From assembly GCA_023432565.1 (NCBI GenBank), contig JAEYUL010000020.1:1-10443 (forward strand): a stretch of DNA of 10,443 nt, read 5' to 3'. Below, piece by piece: positions 1-7,770 of this stretch. The notes under the pieces are model-generated. The model was given only the letters and a program-made list of their open reading frames with translations, was not told the DNA's origin and made no database searches. Within the stretch, counting starts at the first letter, position 1; each line of letters starts with the position of its first letter. This DNA comes from Actinomycetes bacterium. Its GTDB lineage: Bacteria > Actinomycetota > Actinomycetes > Actinomycetales > Cellulomonadaceae. The position numbers were made by a program, and so were the translations under genes.

Positions 1-1
1 G

Positions 2-913
2 CCCGGTGCCGCGCCCCCGAGCATCCCGCCCGCCGGCGGCGCGAGCCGGTCGGCTCCGCCGAGCGCGTGGGCGCCGTCGGAGCCCGCCGGTGGTGGCGCA
101 CCGCCCGCGGCCCCGCAGCAGCAGCCCGTGCCCGTGCTCCCGGCGACGATCCCTCCCGGAGGCGGTGCGTCGTGGTCGTCGGAGACGGGTGGTGACGGGG
201 GTTCGGGCGACGACTTCGGGTCGGTCATCGGTGAGATCCGCGAGGAGCCGCCCGGACGCCGGTCGTTCGACCCCACCGCGCTCGTCCTGACCGTCGTCGG
301 GCTCGCGGTCGTCATCGGCGTCGTGCTGGCGTTCCGGGCGCTGTTCTCCTCGCTCGACACGGGGACGCCGGGTCCGCGCCCGGTCGCGACGAGCACGCAG
401 GAAGCCACCCCGGGTGCCGACGACGCCCCGTCGGCTGACGCGTCCGCCGAACCGTCCGGCGAGGCGACGACGCCCGTCTCGACCGCGCCGCCCGTCATCA
501 AGTCGGCGACGAGCGTCGACCCGTCCGACGACGACGGCGAGCACGAGGAGGCGGTGGCGCGCGCCTTCGACGGCGACACCTCGACGTACTGGTACACGAT
601 GACCTACCAGCAGCCGAACTTCTCCGGGTTCAAGGACGGGGTCGGCTTCGTCATGGTGCTCGAGGAGCCGGCGCTGGTCAGCACGGTGACGCTCAAGACG
701 AACTCCACGGGCGGGCACGTGGAGGTCCGCACCAGCGGCTCGGACGACCCCAGCGGCGGGACGCTGCTCGCGTCGGGCGAGTTCGGGCCCGAGGTGACGT
801 TCGACCTGGACCCGCCGACCGAGCTCGACCGGATCACGCTGTGGATCACGGACCTGCCGACCGCCGCGGACGGCGCGTTCCGGCTCGAGCTCACCGAGGT
901 GGAGCTCGGCTGA
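2..913 (+). CDS. Membrane protein with C-terminal discoidin-like extracellular domain, 5' end outside window
   Basis: The frame is open from the first bases and ends at TGA 911-913, so this is the last 303 residues of a longer protein; GTG 128 is only an internal codon. In order it shows a Pro/Ala/Gly-rich linker, a basic stretch (GRRSFDP), one transmembrane helix (about 278-346, ALVLTVVGLAVVIGVVLAF), a Thr/Pro/Ala/Asp-rich extracellular stalk, and a beta-rich C-terminal domain starting near AFDGDTSTYWYT. That motif resembles F5/8 type C (discoidin) carbohydrate-binding folds. Known context: in many actinobacteria a pseudokinase protein with a single helix and extracellular domain lies beside or is fused to the lipid II flippase MurJ, just upstream of trxB. 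I infer this is that protein and that its pseudokinase domain lies off the left edge. The kinase part is not visible, so a role in peptidoglycan synthesis control rests on position and architecture. Confidence 0.8.
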   Translation, partial: PGAAPPSIPPAGGASRSAPPSAWAPSEPAGGGAPPAAPQQQPVPVLPATIPPGGGASWSSETGGDGGSGDDFGSVIGEIREEPPGRRSFDPTALVLTVVGLAVVIGVVLAFRALFSSLDTGTPGPRPVATSTQEATPGADDAPSADASAEPSGEATTPVSTAPPVIKSATSVDPSDDDGEHEEAVARAFDGDTSTYWYTMTYQQPNFSGFKDGVGFVMVLEEPALVSTVTLKTNSTGGHVEVRTSGSDDPSGGTLLASGEFGPEVTFDLDPPTELDRITLWITDLPTAADGAFRLELTEVELG

Positions 914-950
914 GCACGCCCGTCCACAGGCGGAGCGGCTCGCGTCGTCC

Positions 951-976
951 GGAACATATCCGCCCTACGATCGGTT
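951..976 (+). promoter_or_regulatory. SigR/SigH-type promoter of trxB-trxA
   Basis: GGAAC at 951-955 and GTT at 974-976 are separated by exactly 18 nt. This matches the -35/-10 pattern of actinobacterial disulfide-stress sigma factors (Streptomyces SigR GGAAT-N18-GTT; Mycobacterium SigH GGAAC with GTT at similar spacing). It lies 55 nt before the trxB start, and trxBA is a classic SigR/SigH target. No RNA evidence is available here. Confidence 0.75.
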
Positions 977-1030
977 GAGTGCGACAGCCCGCCGGGACAC
1001 CGGCACCACCGACCTCTCGAGGAACACCCC

Positions 1031-2026
1031 GTGACCGACACGTCCATCCGTGAGCTCGTCATCGTCGGTTCCGGCCCCGCCGGATACACCGCCGCGATCT
1101 ACGCGGCTCGCGCCGGCCTGGCTCCGCTGGTCGTCGCCGGGTCCGTCACCGCGGGCGGCGCGCTCATGAACACCACCGAGGTGGAGAACTTCCCGGGCTG
1201 GCCCGAGGGCATCCAGGGCCCCGAGCTCATGGAGAACCTCCAGCGGCAGGCGGAGAAGTTCGGCGCCGAGGTGCTGTGGGACGACGCGACGTCGCTCTCG
1301 CTGACCGGCCCGGTCAAGGAGGTCACCGTCTCCGACGGCACGACGTACCGCGCCAAGGCGGTCATCCTCGCGACGGGGTCGGCGTACCGTGAGCTGGGGC
1401 TCGAGGACGAGAAGCGCCTCTCGGGCCGCGGCGTCTCGTGGTGCGCGACCTGTGACGGGTTCTTCTTCAAGGACCAGGACATCCTCGTCGTCGGCGGCGG
1501 TGACTCCGCCGTCGAGGAAGCCACGTTCCTCACCCGGTTCGGCCGCAGCGTGACCCTCGTGCACCGTCGCGACCAGCTGCGGGCCTCCAAGATCATGGCG
1601 GACCGCGCCGCTGCCGACCCGAAGATCTCGTTCGCCTGGAACAGCGAGGTCGTCGGCATCGAGGGCGAGTCCAAGGTGACGGGCGTGACCCTGCGGGACA
1701 CGGTGACGGGCGAGACCCGCGCGGTCGAGGCCGGTGCCGTGTTCGTCGCCATCGGCCACGTGCCGCGCACCGAGCTGGTCCTGGGTCAGGTCGAGCTCGA
1801 CGAGAACGGCTACATCCAGGTGGAGGGCCGGTCGACGCGGACCAACCTCGAGGGTGTCTTCGCGTGCGGCGACGTCGTCGACCACACCTACCGGCAGGCG
1901 ATCACCGCCGCCGGCTCGGGATGTGCCGCGGCGCTCGACGCGCAGCACTTCCTGGCTGCGCTCGGCGACACGGTCGACCCGCTGGTGCCCACCGCGGTGC
2001 CGGTGCTCGTGGAGGACGCGCGATGA
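1031..2026 (+). CDS. trxB: Thioredoxin-disulfide reductase (NADPH)
   Basis: A cytoplasmic FAD enzyme that passes electrons from NADPH to oxidised thioredoxin. The 331-residue length is normal for the low-molecular-weight bacterial family. Visible motifs are the N-terminal FAD site GSGPAG (13-18), the redox-active pair in CATC (Cys138 and Cys141), the NADPH-binding GGGDSA (155-160), the NADPH-phosphate-binding HRRDQLRA (178-185), and the second FAD motif CGDVVD (279-284). The GTG start is supported by GAGGAA at 1019-1024 with 6 nt spacing. Its stop overlaps the start of trxA as ATGA (2023-2026), so the two are probably translationally coupled. The upstream SigR/SigH-like promoter suggests induction by disulfide stress. 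Family assignment is very secure. Confidence 0.97.
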   Translation: MTDTSIRELVIVGSGPAGYTAAIYAARAGLAPLVVAGSVTAGGALMNTTEVENFPGWPEGIQGPELMENLQRQAEKFGAEVLWDDATSLSLTGPVKEVTVSDGTTYRAKAVILATGSAYRELGLEDEKRLSGRGVSWCATCDGFFFKDQDILVVGGGDSAVEEATFLTRFGRSVTLVHRRDQLRASKIMADRAAADPKISFAWNSEVVGIEGESKVTGVTLRDTVTGETRAVEAGAVFVAIGHVPRTELVLGQVELDENGYIQVEGRSTRTNLEGVFACGDVVDHTYRQAITAAGSGCAAALDAQHFLAALGDTVDPLVPTAVPVLVEDAR

Positions 2027-2343
2027 AGGACGTGACCGACGAGACCTTCGCGGCAGAGGTGCTCGAGTCCGAGCTGCCCGTCGTCGTGGACTTCTGGGCG
2101 CCGTGGTGCGGACCGTGCCGCATGGTCGCCCCCGTCCTGGCCGAGCTGGCGACGCAGTACGAGGGCCGTGTCAAGATCGTGAAGGTCAACTCCGACGAGA
2201 ACCCCGGCGTGGTCGGCGACTACGGGATCGTCTCGATCCCGACGCTGAACATCTACTCCGGGGGTGAGCTCGTCAAGCAGCTCATCGGCGCGCGCCCCAA
2301 GGCGACCTACGCTCAGGAGATCGAGGCGCTCCTCGGTTCCTGA
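2023..2343 (+). CDS. trxA: Thioredoxin
   Basis: A small cytoplasmic dithiol protein that reduces disulfides in substrate proteins and is recycled by the TrxB encoded just upstream. The 106-residue length is typical. The active site WCGPC is at 28-32 and the conserved cis-proline is Pro73 in SIPT. The start chosen is ATG 2023, which overlaps the trxB stop by 4 nt and follows an excellent ribosome site GGAGGA (2011-2016) with 6 nt spacing. The frame is open further upstream into trxB, but those residues are antisense-like filler with no thioredoxin similarity. It is co-transcribed with trxB and should share its stress promoter. Confidence 0.97.
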   Translation: MKDVTDETFAAEVLESELPVVVDFWAPWCGPCRMVAPVLAELATQYEGRVKIVKVNSDENPGVVGDYGIVSIPTLNIYSGGELVKQLIGARPKATYAQEIEALLGS

Positions 2344-2366
2344 GCCGTCGCGACGCGGCCCCAGCC

Positions 2367-2402
2367 GGGAGCGCCCAGGCGCATAACCACGCGGGTGCTC
2401 CC
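2367..2402 (+). terminator. Possible weak hairpin terminator after trxA
   Basis: GGGAGCGCC (2367-2375) pairs with GGTGCTCCC (2394-2402), nine pairs including one G-T, around an 18-nt loop. It sits 24 nt past the trxA stop and before the aminotransferase start. There is no T-tract and the loop is long, so it may be only partial attenuation or a chance structure. Confidence 0.3.
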
Positions 2403-2426
2403 ACGCTGCTGTGCCACACTGCGGAC

Positions 2427-3767
2427 GTGACCTCAGAGCAGCAGTCCCGGCCGGAGACGTCGGGCACCCCCACGTCCTCGGCCGCCGGAACGCGGCTCGA
2501 CCCCTGGCTCGGCTCCTATGCCGAGCGCACGCACGGCATGCGCTCGTCCGAGATCCGCGCCCTGTTCGCCGTGGCGAACCGTCCCGAGGTCGTGTCGCTC
2601 GCGGGCGGCATGCCGTTCCTCGACGGCCTCCCGCTCGAGACGTTGTCGCAGGTCGCGGCCACCGTTGTCGCCCAGCGAGGGCTCCAGGCCCTGCAGTACG
2701 GCTCCGGTCAGGGTGACGAGCGGCTCCGCGAGCAGATCCTCGAGGTGATGGCCCTCGAGCAGATCGCCGCGCACCCCGACGACGTCGTCGTGACGACCGG
2801 CTCGCAGCAGGCGCTCGACCTGGTCACGCGGGTGTTCATCGACCCAGGCGACGTGGTCGTCGCCGAGGCGCCGTCGTACGTCGGCGCGCTCGGGGTGTTC
2901 CGGGCGTACCAGGCGGACGTCGTGCACGTCGCGATCGACGAGCACGGCCTCATCCCGGCGGCGCTCGAGGAGAGCCTCGCCGCCCTCGCCGCCGCCGGGC
3001 GCCGTGCGAAGTTCCTCTACACCGTGCCGAACTTCCACAACCCCGCGGGCGTGTCGCTGGCGCTCGAGCGTCGGCCGCAGGTGCTCGAGATCGCCCGTCG
3101 CTACGGCGTCCTCGTCCTCGAGGACAACCCGTACGGCCTGCTCGGATTCGACCGCGAGCCCTGGCCCGCGATGCGGTCGATCGACGAGGACGGCGTCATC
3201 TACCTGGGCTCCTTCTCGAAGACCTTCGCCCCCGGCTACCGGATCGGCTGGGCCGTGGCGCCGCACGCGGTGCGCGAGAAGCTCGTGCTCGCCTCCGAGT
3301 CCGCGATCCTGTGCCCGTCGAACGCGTCCCAGATCGCCATCTCGTCGTACCTGTCGACGTGCGACTGGCGTAGTCAGGTCAAGAGCTACCGCGAGCTCTA
3401 CCGCGAGCGACGCGACGCGATGATCGGCGCCCTGCAGGACTACCTCCCCGAGGCGTCCTGGAACGTGCCCGACGGCGGCTTCTACACCTGGGTGCGCCTG
3501 CCCGACGGACTCGACGCGCGCGACATGCTCCCGCGAGCGGTCACCGCGCGCGTCGCCTACGTGCCGGGCACCGCCTTCTACTACGACGGCAGCGGCACCG
3601 ACCACATGCGGTTGTCCTTCTGCTATCCGACGCCCGAGCGGATCCGCGAGGGTGTGCGCCGGCTCGCCGGCGTCGTCTCGGGCGAGCGTGAGCTCGTCGA
3701 GCTGTTCGGCACCGCACCCGGTGCGGCGGAGGACGACGTCGCCTCCCCCGCTCCCGACGTGCCGTGA
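2427..3767 (+). CDS. PLP-dependent aminotransferase (fold type I, 2-aminoadipate/MocR-like class)
   Basis: A 446-residue class I/II aminotransferase. Visible active-site elements are GSQQAL (125-130), PNFHNPAG (201-208, with the PLP-contacting Asn205), LEDNPYG (231-237, with Asp233 for the pyridine nitrogen), SFSKTFAPGYRIGW with the Schiff-base Lys265, and the carboxylate-binding Arg395 in MRLSF. These signatures resemble LysN-type 2-aminoadipate transaminases and the catalytic part of MocR regulators. There is no N-terminal GntR helix-turn-helix, so it is an enzyme and not a regulator. About 25 N-terminal and 20 C-terminal residues are low-complexity. The start is GTG with only a weak upstream GGA, so the exact start is uncertain. 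It lies 61 nt before the ddl-like gene on the same strand, possibly one operon. The amino donor and acceptor cannot be read from the sequence. Confidence 0.92.
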   Translation: MTSEQQSRPETSGTPTSSAAGTRLDPWLGSYAERTHGMRSSEIRALFAVANRPEVVSLAGGMPFLDGLPLETLSQVAATVVAQRGLQALQYGSGQGDERLREQILEVMALEQIAAHPDDVVVTTGSQQALDLVTRVFIDPGDVVVAEAPSYVGALGVFRAYQADVVHVAIDEHGLIPAALEESLAALAAAGRRAKFLYTVPNFHNPAGVSLALERRPQVLEIARRYGVLVLEDNPYGLLGFDREPWPAMRSIDEDGVIYLGSFSKTFAPGYRIGWAVAPHAVREKLVLASESAILCPSNASQIAISSYLSTCDWRSQVKSYRELYRERRDAMIGALQDYLPEASWNVPDGGFYTWVRLPDGLDARDMLPRAVTARVAYVPGTAFYYDGSGTDHMRLSFCYPTPERIREGVRRLAGVVSGERELVELFGTAPGAAEDDVASPAPDVP

Positions 3768-3828
3768 CCTCGTCGGCACTCTCCTGCCGTCGCCGCGCGG
3801 CGGCCCGCACCTCGCTCGGAGCACTCTC

Positions 3829-4884
3829 GTGACCACGTCAGCGTCGTCCCCCGCACCTTCGACCGCGCGCGGCCCGGCAGGCGCCACCTGGCCGGCGGCC
3901 GGCCTGCCGGGGCGCGAGCCGCGGGTCGCGATCCTCGCGGGCGGTCTGTCGCACGAACGCGACGTGTCCTTGCGCTCGGGACGTCGCGTCGCCGAGGCGC
4001 TCCGCTCGGCCGGGGTCGACGTCAGCGTGCACGACGTCGACTCCGACCTGATCACCGCGCTGTCGGAGCTGCGCCCGGATCTCGTCTGGCCGGTGCTCCA
4101 CGGCGCGAGCGGCGAGGACGGCTCGATGCGTGACGTGGTCCAGCTGCTCGGCCTGCGCCTGCTCGGCACCGGTCCCCGCGCCAGCCGCGCCGCGTGGAGC
4201 AAGTCCATCGCCAAGACGGTCGTGTCCCGCGCCGGCCTGGTGACGCCCGAGTTCGTGACGCTCCCGCAGTCGCTCTTCCGCGAGCTCGGCCCGGCGCGGA
4301 TCCTGTCCGCGATCGTCGACCGGCTCGGGTTGCCCGTCGTCGTCAAGCCCACGCGTGGTGGGTCGGCGCTCGGGGTGTCGATCGTCCAGACGGCGGACGA
4401 CCTACCGCGCGCGATGGTCGACTGCTTCGCCTACGCGGGTACGGCGCTGATCGAGCGTGCCGTCTCCGGTGTCGAGGTGGCGGTCTCGGTGGTCGACCTC
4501 GGCGACGGACCGATCGCACTTGCTCCTGTCGAGATCGTCACCGACGGACCGTACGACTACGACGCCCGCTACAACCCGGGTCGGGTCGAGTACTTCACGC
4601 CGGCGCGCCTGTCGGACTCGACGCGTGCCGAGGTCGAGCGCGTCGCTCTGGTCGCGCACCAGGCTCTCGGGCTGTCCCGCCTCTCGAGGACGGACCTGAT
4701 CGTCGACGCCGAGGGTGTCGCTAACTTCCTCGAGGTCAACGTCAGTCCTGGGATGACCGAGACGTCGCTCCTGCCGCAGGCCGCGGAGGCTTCTGGCTAC
4801 AACCTTGGATCCTTGTACCGATCCTTGGTGGAGGCCTCTCTCGCCGACTCGCCCGCTGGCCTGCAGCCGCTCACAGGGCCCTGA
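3829..4884 (+). CDS. ATP-grasp ligase, D-alanine-D-alanine ligase family (divergent)
   Basis: A 351-residue ATP-grasp enzyme. Ligases of this family join two D-amino acids with ATP in the cytoplasm for peptidoglycan stems. Visible motifs are AGGLSHERDVSLRSG (37-51, the counterpart of the Ddl EHEVSL motif, with Glu43), PVLHGASGEDGSM (88-100), VVKPTRGGSALGVS (171-184, ATP-binding Lys and Gly-rich loop), YDYDARY (242-248), and the magnesium ligands Asp289, Glu302 and Asn304 in RTDLIVD...FLEVNVSPGMT. The start is GTG 3829, chosen for GGAG at 3818-3821 with 7 nt spacing; the frame extends upstream into the aminotransferase but without family similarity. The first 28 residues are low-complexity. 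Several positions differ from classical Ddl (SHERDVS, AWSKSIAK for MDK), so this may be a paralogue with another substrate. It ends 10 nt from the convergent parB end. Confidence 0.88.
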   Translation: MTTSASSPAPSTARGPAGATWPAAGLPGREPRVAILAGGLSHERDVSLRSGRRVAEALRSAGVDVSVHDVDSDLITALSELRPDLVWPVLHGASGEDGSMRDVVQLLGLRLLGTGPRASRAAWSKSIAKTVVSRAGLVTPEFVTLPQSLFRELGPARILSAIVDRLGLPVVVKPTRGGSALGVSIVQTADDLPRAMVDCFAYAGTALIERAVSGVEVAVSVVDLGDGPIALAPVEIVTDGPYDYDARYNPGRVEYFTPARLSDSTRAEVERVALVAHQALGLSRLSRTDLIVDAEGVANFLEVNVSPGMTETSLLPQAAEASGYNLGSLYRSLVEASLADSPAGLQPLTGP

Positions 4885-4894
4885 TCGTCCCTCT

Positions 4895-6073
4895 TCACCC
4901 CTTGAGCAGCCCCGGGTCGTCGGGGGCGAGCGTCGCCAGGATCCGGTTCAGGTCCTGCACCGACGCGAACTCGACGGTGAGTCGGCCACGCGACTTGCCG
5001 AGCTGAACCTTCACGCGAGTGTCGAACCGGTCGGACAGCCGCGACGAGAGCTCGTCGAGCGCCTCGTTGCGGTGACCCGCTCGCGGCGCCTGACGCCGCG
5101 AGCCGGGCGCCGCGGTGTCACCGCCGAGCGCCACGATCTCCTCGACCGCGCGCACCGACAGGCCCTCCGCGACGATGCGCTGCGCGAGGCGTTCGATCGC
5201 CGCGCCGTCAGCGAGGCCGAGCAGCGCACGCGCATGCCCGGCCGACAGCACACCCGCCGCGACCCGGCGCTGCACGAGGGGCGGCAGCTTCAGCAGCCTC
5301 AACGTGTTGGAGATCTGCGGACGCGAGCGGTGGATGCGCGTCGCGAGCTCCTCGTGCGTGCAGCCGAAGTCGTCGAGAAGCTGCTGGTACGCCGCGGCCT
5401 CCTCGAGAGGATTGAGCTGGGAGCGGTGCAGGTTCTCGAGCAGCGCGTCCCGCAGCAGGTCCGCGTCGTCGGTCTCGCGGATGATCGCCGGGATGACGTC
5501 GAGGCCGGCGGCCTGCGTCGCCCGCCATCGACGCTCACCCATGATCAGCTCGTAGCCGTCGTCGACCACTCGCACGACGACGGGCTGCAGGACGCCGATC
5601 TCTCGGATCGAGCCGACGAGCTCGTCAAGGGCGTCCTCGTCGAACACGGTGCGGGGCTGGCGCGGGTTCGGCCTGATCGAGGCCACCGGCAGCTCGGCGA
5701 ACCGAGCGCCCGGGACGGGCACGAGTCCGTCGACCTCGACCGCGCCGGAGGCACGCGCTGCGGCAGGCTCGGCCTCGACGACGAGACCCACGGAGCCGCC
5801 GTTGCCGTTGACGTGGGTGTCCGAGCCCTGCGCGGCGCTCGGGGCGTCCGCCGCCGGTGCGTTCGACGCCGACGCAGCGGCCTCGGCGTTCGCCTGCGCG
5901 ACCCCCTCGGACTCGGCGGCGGTGGCCTGCGCACTCGTGCTCGTGGCATCCGACCGGTCGGGGAAGAAGACGTCCACTGGCCGGTCGCCGCCCGGAGCCT
6001 GCCGGCTTCCGTCGAGGCCGGCCGGGATCAGCGCCCCCAGGCCACGCCCCAGTCCCCGTCGCTTCTCGCTCAT
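4895..6073 (-). CDS. parB: Chromosome-partitioning protein ParB
   Basis: A 392-residue CTP-dependent DNA clamp that loads at parS and spreads on neighbouring DNA. In order: an N-terminal ParA-contact peptide (KRRGLGRGLGALIP, 5-17), an Ala/Ser/Glu-rich linker of about 85 residues, the CTPase domain (about 125-220) with GERRWRA (179-185) and ENLHRSQLNP (213-222), a helix-turn-helix parS-reading domain (about 223-290, with the recognition region TRIHRSRPQISNTLRLLK), and a C-terminal dimerisation domain (about 335-392). The ATG start has a strong GGAGGAGGA site just before it and overlaps the parA stop as ATGA (6070-6073), so it is translationally coupled to parA. The linker makes it longer than many ParB proteins. 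Its 3' end converges on the ddl-like gene with a 10-nt gap and no obvious terminator. Confidence 0.97.
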   Translation of the reverse strand: MSEKRRGLGRGLGALIPAGLDGSRQAPGGDRPVDVFFPDRSDATSTSAQATAAESEGVAQANAEAAASASNAPAADAPSAAQGSDTHVNGNGGSVGLVVEAEPAAARASGAVEVDGLVPVPGARFAELPVASIRPNPRQPRTVFDEDALDELVGSIREIGVLQPVVVRVVDDGYELIMGERRWRATQAAGLDVIPAIIRETDDADLLRDALLENLHRSQLNPLEEAAAYQQLLDDFGCTHEELATRIHRSRPQISNTLRLLKLPPLVQRRVAAGVLSAGHARALLGLADGAAIERLAQRIVAEGLSVRAVEEIVALGGDTAAPGSRRQAPRAGHRNEALDELSSRLSDRFDTRVKVQLGKSRGRLTVEFASVQDLNRILATLAPDDPGLLKG

Positions 6074-7770
6074 CGGTCCTCCTCCACGCCGCGCTCGGCG
6101 GTCGCGCTGCTCGATTGGGTCAGGGGTGCGGAAGCGGCGCCTCGCTCGGCGATCTCACGTGCCGCCTCGAGGTATGCCAAGGCGCCCGACGAGCCGGCGT
6201 CATACGTCATCACCGTCTGGCCGTAGCTCGGCGCCTCGGAGATGCGCACTGAGCGCGGCACGGTCGTGCGCAGGGTCCGATCAGGGAAGTGCTGGCGGAC
6301 CTCGGAGGCCACCTGCTGCGCGAGGTTGGTCCGCGCGTCATACATGGTGAGCAGGATCGTCGAGACGTGCAGGTCGCGGTTGAGGTGCGCCTGGATGAGC
6401 TGGATCGTCTTGAGCAGCTGGCTCAGCCCCTCGAGCGCGTAGTACTCGCACTGGATCGGGATCAGCACTTCGCGCGCGACGACGAACGCGTTCACGGTCA
6501 GCAGACCGAGACTCGGCGGGCAGTCGACGAGGACGTAGTCGATGCGCTCAAGACCGTGGTCGATCCGCCACTGCAAGTACGTGTCGAGCGCGGAACGCAG
6601 GCGGGTCTCGCGAGCGACCATCGAGACGAGCTCGATCTCGGCGCCCGAGAGGTCGATCGTCGCCGGTAGACACCACAGGTTCGGGACGTCAGCGCTCTCC
6701 TGCACGGCGTCCGACATCGGCGCGCCCTCGACGAGCACCTCGTAGATCGAAGGTGTGCCTGCGCGGTGCTCGACCCCCAGCGCGGTGGAGGCGTTCCCCT
6801 GCGGGTCGTTGTCCAGCACGAGGACGTTGAGCCCGGACTGAGCCAGCGCCGCCGCGAGGTTCACGGTCGTCGTGGTCTTCCCGACGCCTCCCTTCTGGTT
6901 GGCGACGGTCACGATGCGCGTCTCCGCCGGGCGAGGAAAGCGCCTTCCCCGCAGCTCGATGCGGCGGCGCGCGTCCTGCTGCAGCTCGGCCATCAGGGGC
7001 GTGTCGTCCGTGACAGCAGGCAGGCTCTGCACGAGTGCGGCCCGCCTCTGCTCGTCGGGGTCGAGATCCACGTCGGTAGTCATGTCTCCGTCTGGGTCGT
7101 GCACGGGGGGTGGCGCCGCGGCGCCGCCCTCGTGGTCGGGTGGAGGCCCCCCTGCTTCCGGCACCATCGGCTGCGTTTCACGTGAAACGAGCGAAGCCGT
7201 GCCGTCGTGCTCATCTTCGTCGTCGCTCGTCGCGACGGGTCGTGCGGCGGAGCGTTCGAGGTCGCCGGCCTCCGCGTCGGTCTCCTCGACGACCGTGTCC
7301 CGCGTGTCCGTCGGGGCGATGCCCCAGGTCGCAGCCCATGCCGCGGCGCGGTCCCCGTTCAGCTCCGGCGCCGGCGCCGCGTCCTCCTGGGCTTGCGTCG
7401 TGGCGGCCGGGGCGTGCGTCTGCCGCGACGGCTCGCCGGTCGTGGGCACGCCGGGCGGAACCACGCTCCCCCCTCCGTGGAGGTCGTCAAGAGTCGCGCC
7501 CGGGCCTGAATCCTCCGCTTCGACCGCCGCGACGTCTGACGGGGCCGGCTCGGACGCCGCCCCTCCCTGCACGACGGGACCCCCGAGGGCGCCTGACGTC
7601 GGCGCGGCAGCGGTCAGCGTCGCGGCCGCACTGACGGGCTCGCTGCCCTCGTCGTCCGTGGCCGGCAGCGGCGCGACGGGATCCGGGACGGCGGTCTCTC
7701 CGGGCACCTGCCAGGCCGCCTCAGCCGGGACGGGCTGGGGCGTTCGACCATGCTTCCGCCTACCGAACAC
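6070..7770 (-). CDS. parA: Chromosome-partitioning ATPase ParA with long N-terminal extension
   Basis: A deviant-Walker ATPase that binds DNA non-specifically as an ATP dimer and drives movement of ParB-parS complexes. The catalytic core covers about residues 284-545: KGGVGKTT (293-300), VLVLDNDPQGNAST (317-329) and Walker B YVLVDCPPS (412-420). The 566-residue length is about twice normal because of about 280 residues rich in Ala, Pro, Asp, Glu and Thr, predicted disordered. The extension keeps strongly GC-biased third codon positions, which favours real translation. The GTG start at 7770 has AGGGGG-like pairing (7776-7782, 5-nt spacing) and overlaps the rsmG stop by 11 nt. An alternative start is ATG 7083 (residue 230), with GGAG only 2 nt away, giving a 337-residue ParA of ordinary size. 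Residues VSRET (195-199) are the translation of a parS site. The core assignment is secure; the start is less so. Confidence 0.93.
   Translation of the reverse strand: MFGRRKHGRTPQPVPAEAAWQVPGETAVPDPVAPLPATDDEGSEPVSAAATLTAAAPTSGALGGPVVQGGAASEPAPSDVAAVEAEDSGPGATLDDLHGGGSVVPPGVPTTGEPSRQTHAPAATTQAQEDAAPAPELNGDRAAAWAATWGIAPTDTRDTVVEETDAEAGDLERSAARPVATSDDEDEHDGTASLVSRETQPMVPEAGGPPPDHEGGAAAPPPVHDPDGDMTTDVDLDPDEQRRAALVQSLPAVTDDTPLMAELQQDARRRIELRGRRFPRPAETRIVTVANQKGGVGKTTTTVNLAAALAQSGLNVLVLDNDPQGNASTALGVEHRAGTPSIYEVLVEGAPMSDAVQESADVPNLWCLPATIDLSGAEIELVSMVARETRLRSALDTYLQWRIDHGLERIDYVLVDCPPSLGLLTVNAFVVAREVLIPIQCEYYALEGLSQLLKTIQLIQAHLNRDLHVSTILLTMYDARTNLAQQVASEVRQHFPDRTLRTTVPRSVRISEAPSYGQTVMTYDAGSSGALAYLEAAREIAERGAASAPLTQSSSATAERGVEEDR
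7174..7189. promoter_or_regulatory. parS site 1 (perfect), inside parA coding sequence
   Basis: CGTTTCACGTGAAACG is a perfect 16-bp palindrome containing the canonical chromosomal parS core GTTTCACGTGAAAC at 7175-7188. It is the ParB loading site and lies in frame in parA, reading V-S-R-E-T. Confidence 0.95.

Noticed and set aside
920..928. DnaA box and replication origin
   Set aside because: CCGTCCACA is a single two-mismatch match to TTGTCCACA. No cluster of boxes or AT-rich unwinding stretch is present, so oriC is not in this window, though it is probably nearby.
2433..4352. 639-codon open frame on the minus strand
   Set aside because: It lies antisense to the aminotransferase and ddl-like genes, whose motifs are unmistakable; long antisense frames are normal at this GC content.
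4805..6226. 473-codon plus-strand open frame
   Set aside because: Antisense to parB and the end of parA; Arg/Leu-rich shadow.
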